In this document: in pieces, positions 56,084 to 64,000 of the stretch
Layout: the number at the start of each line of letters is the position of its first letter
Position numbering within the stretch: the first letter of the stretch is position 1
Assembly (NCBI GenBank): GCA_949987705.1
Contig: OX465282.1
Coordinates: 94,228,070 to 94,292,069 of the forward strand
Length of the DNA: 64,000 bases
Direction of reading: 5' to 3'
Source of the DNA: Thereva unica
Lineage: Eukaryota > Arthropoda > Insecta > Diptera > Therevidae
Notes under the pieces: model-generated
The model's input: the letters and a program-made list of their open reading frames with translations, nothing else
Told to the model about the DNA's origin: nothing
Database searches by the model: none
Position numbers and translations under genes: made by a program

Positions 56084-59000
56084 GAAGACTGGTGCAGCGG
56101 AAATCTACTAGGCACGAATAATACTCGATTTGGCAATTTCTTATTCTTTAGAAAAGTAATTGTAGAGTATTATTATTTATAACAATGGTTTCCAAGGGGA
56201 GCAGCCCTTGTAGGCGTGAAGAAGAAGAAGTAGGCGCGTATTTACATTTACATTATAAAGTAGAACGGAAATAAGAGGGCTTTTAAAAAATCCTTTTTCA
56301 AGGTCGCAAAAGAAAAAAAGCAGTAAATATTTTTTTCTTACTTCATATTCGTAACTGTAGAAATATAAGGATTCTGCTAACGACCAAATACAATTTGACT
56401 CCCGTGCCATAATCAGAAAAATTGAAATAAATATAAACCCCCTCCTCGTTCAAAAATAAAGAAACATTTTTTCTATTTTTTCCGTCTGCCATAATATTTC
56501 TTTACTGCAACAATCCTTTGCCCTTTTTTACAAAAAAACAAATCTTCTATCAAAAGGATAAAGGCATATTCTCGAATTGGAGTCTACTTTGTATTTTTGT
56601 TCCTTTTTTTCTCTTTTATTTTCTTTTTAGGTAAACATCCTGAGCTTAGCCCCTTTTTTACATATAACAAGGAGAAAACACTCGAAATTCAAATGTACAA
56701 ATCCCAATTTATCCAGAAAATCTGCAGAATTCACATTTTTTTGAGTGAACTAGAGACCAATTACGGCATCACATTGTCAGACAGAAAGTCCTTGCTTAAT
56801 GTCAACAAAAGCCCCAATTGATTGTAATAAATTCTCCTTGCTGTCTGCTCAGGGATTCGCGGAATTTAAACGAAGATGAACAATTAAAGAATTTTTACCC
56901 TTTTTTTTGAGTGATGGTGGGTGGACGGAGGAGGACGACGCTGGGTACGGACAATCATTATCCTTAATGCCCTTATAATAAAGGATAATCTAAAGCAGAC
57001 ATCGATTTTTAGTTTCACAATCTGCAGTCCCATTGTTGTTGGAATGGTTGTAACAAGTCCGACTAAAGGATAAATCATGTTTTCCTGTAGGATATCAGCA
57101 GAAAGGGTTGCCGCAAAACACGCGGCGATTCTACAAAAAAAAAATGGGAATTATAATAAAGCCGCCGAACGCATGCCTCCGAGGTTTTAGGTTTATGTAC
57201 AACTACTCGCAACATTGTTACAGAACCGACAACGTTGTACATAAGGAGAAAAGGGACGATGCATCCTGCTGCTGGTTGAAGGGAGCTTGGATACACGAGG
57301 CTGGGTGTAAGACAGAAATTGTTCGTTTTGGTTTTAAATTTTAATGAGAATTTGTTTGTCGCCAAAGGGCCTGAATCTCTGGCTCAATCCCTTAAAAATC
57401 AGTCAACAGAATGATTGGCAGGAGTTGTGCATGGGGATGGGGTTGCGGATGACGAACACAAAAAACAAGGACGATGTAGAGAAGGGGGACAATGGATTGA
57501 ATTCGGGAGTTTTTTTTTTCTTATAGCAGTGGGTGGTGATGGTATCCTTACGCAAAAAATGTAGGGAGAAAATATTACTGCTGAAAAATTTGCATAAGAA
57601 TTTCGGAGATATTTAATGTGCTGATTTTTTTATTGATGCTGAGAAATTATCTTGTCCGATAATATATTAAATAAGTAGGTTCTGGGTTGCCACTGGCTGA
57701 ATTTGCAAATTCTTTTTGAGGAGGGAGCTATGGCTGTGAGCAGATATCCTTTAAAATGTTTAAAAATTTCTGAAATTTTATAAAAATTGCGAAAAAGTTA
57801 TTAATACGCCTTCGTACATTCTCTGAAGCATTCATATATACAACCGAATGAAAATACGCTTAGAGTAAATATAAAAATGTTTCGGTATATTCCAAAAATT
57901 ATAATTGAAAAATTAAAGGGGCTTCCATGATTAACTTCCCAGTTTATAGGAAAGTTATTGTAACCGGTCCGAAAATCGATATCGAAATTTTCAACGTATT
58001 TTCATTTTTCAAGGTCCCGATAGCATTTTATGAAAAAAATTGAGTAGAAGTATGTGTGTGTGCGTACGTATTTGGTAATTTTTTCCTGCACAATATCAAC
58101 CGAAAATGATATCAACCTCGATGAGGTGTCTTTCGAAGCGTATTAACGGAAATATGATCTGAAGATTTTCATAAAATTCTGTCGAGCCGTTTTTTTTGTT
58201 TTAACGACATATGGTTGCGTTTTAGTAAGAGTTCATACATTTTTCCTCCAATTTCCTTAAGATTTCTAATAATTGGTCGGTTGACGGGATTCATCCTTTT
58301 TTAGGAGGCATATAACTCTAGCAAAGCTTTTCCAGTTAACTCTGATGGTTGGGTTACCGGCAATGCCTGCCTTAGGCTGGGGTCATTAACTTTACGTTAA
58401 GCCTCGATTATGGTACTATTGTACTATGGCCCTGATATAAAAATTTCGGCTTTGATTTTTAAAATGTTCGTGGGCTCGAAGCGAACTTTTTTTCCGTTGT
58501 GCGTCATTTCTTCGTTCAAGTCTTACGTTATTTTGAATTAAATCAAGGTAAGGGCGGATCGTGAATTTATGGGGCCCTGGGCTAATACTACCTAGTGGCC
58601 TACCTAATTACTTAACTAATTGCCATTTTGTCAAAAAACTGTTTTCAATATAGTCCAGTGGATGACGGTAATAATAAAGTATTGCCTCCGAATTCTTTCG
58701 GACAGCATCGATTTTCATAGAATTTGGGGATTAAACTTATCTTAACTACTCCTTCAAAAGTTATATGTGCTTGATGTGTGCTTTTCAGTTTTTGACAAAA
58801 AATTTAAACTTAATATATTTAAGCAATATTTCGATTAAATCATGTTTAAATAGGTAAAATAAACTTTCTTTCATATACTGAAAATGACACCCTATTGACA
58901 CTTTTGAAGATGCGTTGATATGTTCATTGTTTAACTTTGGTTCATTGTGTTCAATATATTCTGTTTAAATTATTTTCAAACACATCGATTATTTATGGAA

Positions 59001-59838
59001 ATGGTAAATCATAATGATCCCTAGTATTTCCACCAATTGAAAGAACAATATCTCGCAGTGACAGCATTTCATTCTGGTAAACTGTAAAATTATATCCTTT
59101 TTGCCAATAAACAAATATTATGGGATATAACAGTGAATTATATTATATGTGTGTCTCCGTGATTCGTTGTAATTTGTTATCTTTTCTATGAAGTATTATG
59201 TCCCGGTTATCACATGGTTGATTTACCAATAGCAGGTCGTCGGTCTGCATTTTATAATTTCCGTTGGTGCCTAAGTGCATATTGATTGGACTATAAGCAA
59301 CTCTAACCACGAAAATCAAACCAAAAAGAAAAAGGATTCATTTAATAAGCCAAGATTAAGTTTGGCGAATCTTTGGAATGATCCCGGGTGAAAATAGACT
59401 GAAAATTTACTAATTTGTTCAATGTTTAAGACAGGCGGAAAACGAACGAAAACTTTACTTAGGGTAGTGAACCACGGAACTGAAAATTGGGAAAATTCGA
59501 CTGAAGACTGTGGACATGGACGGAAATCAGGTGGAGTTTAGGTGGACACATTTAGACATTTGGATGGAAGAAGTGACAATTAGAAAATTTTCAGTCTAAG
59601 AAATGCCGAGTCCTCCTTCCTAAGAATATTCCAAGTCATTCCAAGTGTCGGATTTTGACAAGTGATGTTTTGTTGGAAGGCTATCGCTGTGCAGAACCCA
59701 AAAAAGATCACTTCGTTTAGAACGGGTCTTATTCCATCGGGTTTATTAGATATTAGCAAAACTTATCTATTTAAGGTCTTTTTGACACTTATCTGAAGTT
59801 TTATCCATTTAAACAAAAAAGACCCGACCGAATATTAT
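56084..59838. other. No recognised gene
   Basis: Frames of up to 96 codons (57075-57365 minus and a 78-codon plus shadow) show no domain. The sequence around 58060-58160 (TGATATCAACC...) has the texture of a dispersed repeat, but no second copy is present here. Confidence 0.35.
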
Positions 59839-60055
59839 GAAATTTTTAGACATATAGACATACAGACATACCGCCATACAGATATACAGATATACAGGCA
59901 AACAAACATACAGCCATACAGACATACCGCCATACAGACATACAGACACACAAACATACAGACATACGGCATACAGACAAACAGACATACAAACATACAG
60001 ACATACAGCCATACAGACATACCGTCATGCAGACATACAGATATACAAACAGACA
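59839..60055. repeat. ACATACAG-type 8 bp tandem repeat
   Basis: About 217 bases are built from variants of CATACAGA with occasional CATACCGC and AAACAAAC units. Because eight bases repeat in phase every 24, all three minus frames stay open and translate as Cys/Val/Tyr-rich octapeptide repeats. These are artefacts of the repeat and not proteins. Confidence 0.9.
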
Positions 60056-60463
60056 ACAATTTTAAAAATACTTGATTTTGTTATATCATGTAAATAGCTA
60101 TGTATATGAACTTCGAAAAACACAATTATTGTGAAATCATAGGCAGACACTCCAATTATATTTATATAGATGACGTGGGTTTCCAGAGAATGTGCAATAA
60201 TAGATCTTCAGATTTTAATTATCTCTGGACATCATATTCTTCTGTTTTTATACAGAAGTGCTAATATTAAAAATGAAGCCTCTTTTTACATTCGTCGTGT
60301 TCTCTGAGCGGAGCTCCGGTATTTTATCTTCTTTCGTGGAGTGTAAAACCCTGGTTGTGGGTGATTTCAACGTTCACAATTCAAACTGTCTCATTCATTA
60401 AATATAAAATTTATAATCATCCTTGATTTTGCAGGGAAAAGATCAATGTATTTACAGTACATA

Positions 60464-61356
60464 CAGTGGCTCTCAAAACACAAAGTTTGCTGTAGATTTA
60501 TGGTTTTTTTTATGCATTATTACTAAAAAATTATTGTTTTAGGACAGGATTATATTTAGTGATTTAGTTTGTAATTCAGATGGCCGCTTATATGTATGGA
60601 GACAAGTAAATACAGAGCTGGAACCAAAAAACATGATTCCAACGAAGAAGCAAGGCAGAGAATCTATCATGGTTTGGGGTTGCATGGGAACAAATGGATT
60701 TGGAAATTTGGTTTTCATCGATGGGATCATGGACAAATATAAATATCTCGATATTTTAAAAAACAATTTAAAAACATCTACAGAAAAATTGGGAATGCCA
60801 GCTGTATGGAGGTTCCAGCAACATAACGAACATATCGCTGAAATATAGTCAAGAGGTGGCTTATATGTAATATTCCCCAGCAAGTCAAACACTCAGTTAT
60901 CGGCCCTCAACCCAATTGAAAATTTGTGGGCACATCGTGTAAACCAAATAAGGAAAAGGGACCAAAAAAAGTAAAAGTGAATTGCAGCTTGTTCTCCAAG
61001 AAGAATGGTCCAATATTGATCCTTAATATACAAGAAAGTTAGTAAGATCAATGAACACTCGTCTAAGACGCGTTATTCAAGCAATAAGAGGCAATACGAA
61101 GTATTGAATATCGAAATTGTCAAAAACACATCTAGTGTTCAAATAATTTTGTGACCCATGAAGTTTATCTGTTTGTTATTTTGTACTTGAACTATATTTA
61201 TGTACATACATATATTTAATAAATATTTTTCTTTTGGGAACAGTTTTTATAGTGTAATAATCCATTAAAAAAAGACCATTAATCAGAATAAACTTTGTCT
61301 AGAACGCGAAATCTCCATTTATTTGTTAGCTATTCAAATAATTTTGAGAGCCACTG
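60464..61356 (+). mobile_element. Decayed Tc1-type transposon
   Basis: The ends CAGTGGCTCTCAAAA and TTTTGAGAGCCACTG are inverted and flanked by TA (60462-60463 and 61357-61358). At 893 bp it is shorter than the family's usual 1.3-1.7 kb because the N-terminal third of the transposase is missing. The inner part of the TIR pair is poorly conserved. Confidence 0.88.
60540..61107 (+). pseudogene. Tc1-type transposase fragment, triad lost
   Basis: It begins RIIFSD (first catalytic Asp) and runs through GRLYVWRQVNTEL, ESIMVWGCMGTNGFGNLVFI and YLDILKNNLK to a block reading WRFQQHNEHIAEI. There the second Asp, normally within a QDND-type motif, is replaced. After a stop and frameshifts come ALNPIENLWAH (third acidic site retained) and RKLVRSMNTRLRRVIQA ending in GNTKY. 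The helix-turn-helix region is deleted. Not functional. Confidence 0.88.
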
Positions 61357-61358
61357 TA

Positions 61359-63526
61359 CATTGTTATTTACAAGACATCATTTTAATACCGAAGCATAGT
61401 TTATCGAAATATATTTCAATAAACCTTATCCAGTTCAATTTAATCACACAATCACTTAGAGTTATAATCTAGTAAAATGGGCGAAAACCATCAAGTTAAG
61501 ATAAAAGCTACATAAAAGATAAGTGTCAAAGATAAGCATGCCATCACCTTGGTAATGTCCTAATTGATCCTTAAGTGCGATTGATCTTTTAAGATATACA
61601 AATAAAGTAATGTTAAATATTAAAAAGGATTTTTTTTAACATTATCAATATTTAATTACAATGTTTAACTGAAAGTCAAATTTGTTTAAGGTACAAAACC
61701 ACAAGAATATCCTCAATTTATCTAGATTCAAACTGAAGCTAAATTGACTGCTTGATATTCACCTTGACACCTTCACTGCTATCGCAAAATAACTACCGAC
61801 TGGCCTGGTTGTTTATATTGTGGGACATAAATTTATCCTGAAGGTAATACGGCGCATTTAGTGCTGAGAAGACAAATACACAGTCTCAAAGGCTTCTAAG
61901 GAAACCGTCTATAATATACTAGGGCACAACCGTACAGTCAACCAAACATATATATATGTATGAACACCACATGGGCAACCACCATATTCCACCTTATATA
62001 GATAGCGATAACATTGGTTGTTACATAAATATGTATGTGCACATGTGTATTATATTAAGGCAAGAAGAAAGAGACAGTATCAAGTAAAAGATAGCGGGCG
62101 GAGGCGGAGGGTGGTGGTATAAAGATGGGCATGACATCACCGCACCTACAGAGTTATTTCTGCTTGAGTTGTTTTTCTTCATTAAATCCAAACCGTACAT
62201 CTTGATTGTCAGGACTTTGTATAATTCAATATCTATGGCGGACGTCCTTTTAACTGTCCAAGTGTCGGCATTTCCTGTCCGGATTTTGTGCGATAACAGC
62301 ATTAATACCATTAAACCACGCCAGTAATATTTGAAGAATGATGTTATTAAGTGTGACGTGGGGCATTTGTCAGATGAATCCATTGAAGTGGCTGCCATCA
62401 TAGTGTGTGGCAACAAAAAAAGGGAATCCGTTGCGGAAGTCTTTTGAAGGTGATTGAATCTCCGTCGGGTTTGATAGGTATCCTTGAATTTTCTTCTAGG
62501 AATGCTCAAAATAAATAAATATAAAAAAAACATAGAGAAAAGGCATATAAAAAAAGACAGAAAAAAAACATACCCCTCGGATTTAAATTTTGTGAACGTC
62601 ACAAGAATTCCGCCAGGTGAAAGTGGCTTTTGACGTTTGTCTCCTATCACCCTTGATGGAATGACAGTGTATATAATACCCCCAACCCGCACACACATTT
62701 CTGGGAAAAACTCTTATACGAAATTCAAACGCAACAAATTGACAACTTAATTAGCTTTCTGCTTGGCATATTTTTGATTTGATTCAGACAGAGGCCATTG
62801 ATTTTGGCAGTGTATATAACGTACATATATACAAGGGAGCGTTGCCGCGTTCACGTAAATTTTCGGCAACGCCAGCCAGTAGCAGAAGCGGCAGCAGCGG
62901 CACATACAGTGGGTGCCATAGAGTTACAGCCTCAAAGGACACACCACAATGTACGCCCTGCATGGTTTCGTTATTTTAATTTAGTACCACCCCAAGTTCA
63001 TCAAAAGTTTTCTTTTGATCCTGTGGCGGTTGTGTCCCTCTACCCGTGCATGGATACTATACAAATTACATATTATACGTCAGGATACTTTTCGTTCTTT
63101 ACCAATAGCTGAAAATAACATTTCGTGTACCCCCACAACGCATCATTCCCCAAGCCACTTGCAGTCATTCTGATGGGAGCTAAGCCCGGGCGGGGTGCCT
63201 TCAATCCATCCTGACAGGACTTAATAGCCAAGTCCTTCTAATTTTCCCTTATTATAGTCCCGTTATAGAATGGTAGCAGCTAGTTTTCAATCAATTTGGC
63301 TGCCTAATTGCTTCATTTTAATATATAATTCAAAATAAAAAAGGGCTGACGACTGAATAGCATAAGAAAGATTGTATTACGGGATGATTTGTAAAGTGGG
63401 TACTAATAAAATAATGTGAGCTGGCAGCGGATTGATGTTCAGTAATGGCGGGGAATTACGTTGAAAACGAATTTTACAATTTTATATTTGATAGCGTAAT
63501 TGAAAATATTTAAGCGGTATTACTTT
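61359..63526. other. No recognised gene; one long minus frame
   Basis: The only noteworthy frame is 62021-62698 on the minus strand, listed separately. A GCAGCAGCGGCA run lies near 62889-62901. Nothing else was recognised. Confidence 0.35.
62021..62698 (-). CDS. Hypothetical 225-codon open frame
   Basis: The longest open frame in the window outside recognised elements. It encodes one strongly hydrophobic stretch (FFLSFFICLFSMFFLYLFIL, about residues 46-65), a proline run (PPPPP) near residue 200 and a second hydrophobic end. No known domain is recognised. The hydrophobic stretch comes from an A/T-run region and may be accidental; codon use looks like neighbouring non-coding sequence. Probably spurious. 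Confidence 0.2.
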   Translation of the reverse strand: MCVRVGGIIYTVIPSRVIGDKRQKPLSPGGILVTFTKFKSEGYVFFLSFFICLFSMFFLYLFILSIPRRKFKDTYQTRRRFNHLQKTSATDSLFLLPHTMMAATSMDSSDKCPTSHLITSFFKYYWRGLMVLMLLSHKIRTGNADTWTVKRTSAIDIELYKVLTIKMYGLDLMKKNNSSRNNSVGAVMSCPSLYHHPPPPPAIFYLILSLSSCLNIIHMCTYIFM

Positions 63527-63919
63527 AAATAAAATAAAGTTTTATAAACCGACTTCAGGAAAAAAACAATCCCGTGATGCACAAAAAAGAATGAAATAAT
63601 TGTTTGTAATTCTTAACGACATCAATCCAATCAGAATGGATTTAGAATGAAGAATCACTTTTGAAGACGGTGCTAACACCTGTGGGTGATGTATTAAGGC
63701 CATAAGCCTAACAAAGAAATGAAAACAATTTTCGAAGCAAGAGTTAGTGCAATGAACGGCAACTACTACCTGGCACCGTCTTCAAAAGTGATTCTTCATT
63801 CTAAATAGATTCTGATTGGATTAATGTTGTTAAGAATTACAAACAATTATTTCATCATTTTTTGTGTATCACGGGATTGTTTTTTTCCTGAAGCCGGTTT
63901 TTAAAACTTTATTTTATTT
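63527..63919. mobile_element. Foldback element with 147 bp arms
   Basis: Arms 63527-63673 and 63773-63919 are inverted copies at roughly 93% identity by eye, separated by 99 bases. Outer ends read AAATAAAATAAAG; inner ends GACGGTGC. TACTT occurs at 63521-63525 and 63922-63926, a possible 5 bp duplication lying a base or two outside the arms. There is no coding capacity. A transcript would form a long double-stranded stem. Confidence 0.88.
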
Positions 63920-64000
63920 CGTACTTCTTAGTCCATTCATTTTTTTCGGGGGTAATATAAAAAACGTATTTTTTTAAGGTAGGTCTACATAGAACGATTT

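Noticed and set aside
59839..60055. CRISPR-like array
   Set aside because: The repeat is a short contiguous microsatellite without unique spacers, in a eukaryotic context.
59809..60059. Overlapping Cys-rich open frames on the minus strand
   Set aside because: They arise from the 8 bp tandem repeat, which keeps all three frames open; not genes.

Overview
This is eukaryotic, AT-rich, intron-scale sequence dominated by transposable elements, with no host protein-coding gene I can recognise. The element mix suggests an insect or other arthropod: RTE-, Jockey-, R1- and I-like non-LTR retrotransposons, Tc1/mariner-type DNA transposons, a tRNA-headed SINE, short TTAGG runs, and a Ty3/gypsy element with the gag zinc box and primer site expected of the CsRn1 group. 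I cannot fix the order; a fly is plausible but unproven.

Layout. 0-9.6 kb: a dispersed repeat split by an insert with a hairpin; an RTE-like LINE (about 2.3-6.2 kb) interrupted by a 0.75 kb TIR element; a Tc1-type MITE (7.0-7.6 kb); a 5'-truncated LINE with a perfect 12 bp target duplication (8.4-9.0 kb); and a small R1-like RT scrap. 12.5-16.5 kb: a satellite-like repeat broken by a SINE, then a nest in which a Tc1 remnant lies in a Jockey LINE that lies in an I-like LINE. 18.7-21.4 kb: RTE endonuclease scrap, second SINE copy, decayed R1-like LINE. 21.4-29.2 kb: mostly featureless, with one repeat copy, one RTE tail and one tRNA-like sequence. 29.2-35.2 kb: a MITE cluster, including a TTAA-flanked element inside a TA-flanked element. 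35-45 kb: very AT-rich, microsatellite-laden sequence.

45-56 kb holds the most complete unit. A 5.97 kb LTR retrotransposon (47149-53118) has intact gag and pol and LTRs differing by one substitution and one 1-nt indel. It sits inside the RT gene of a Jockey-like LINE, directly after the FADD active-site codons, flanked by a CGGT duplication. Pol is apparently reached by a -1 ribosomal frameshift: the gag/pol overlap allows slippage only within an A_AAA_AAC heptamer abutting the gag stop, and a possible H-type pseudoknot begins 7 nt downstream. The interrupted LINE belongs to the same family as the fragment at 30.5-31.0 kb. The 3' tail of that family resembles the 3' tail of the tRNA-headed SINE at 13.3 and 19.4 kb, suggesting the LINE supplied the machinery that moved the SINE. 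56-64 kb: mostly unique sequence with an 8 bp tandem repeat, a decayed Tc1 element and a 147 bp-armed foldback element.
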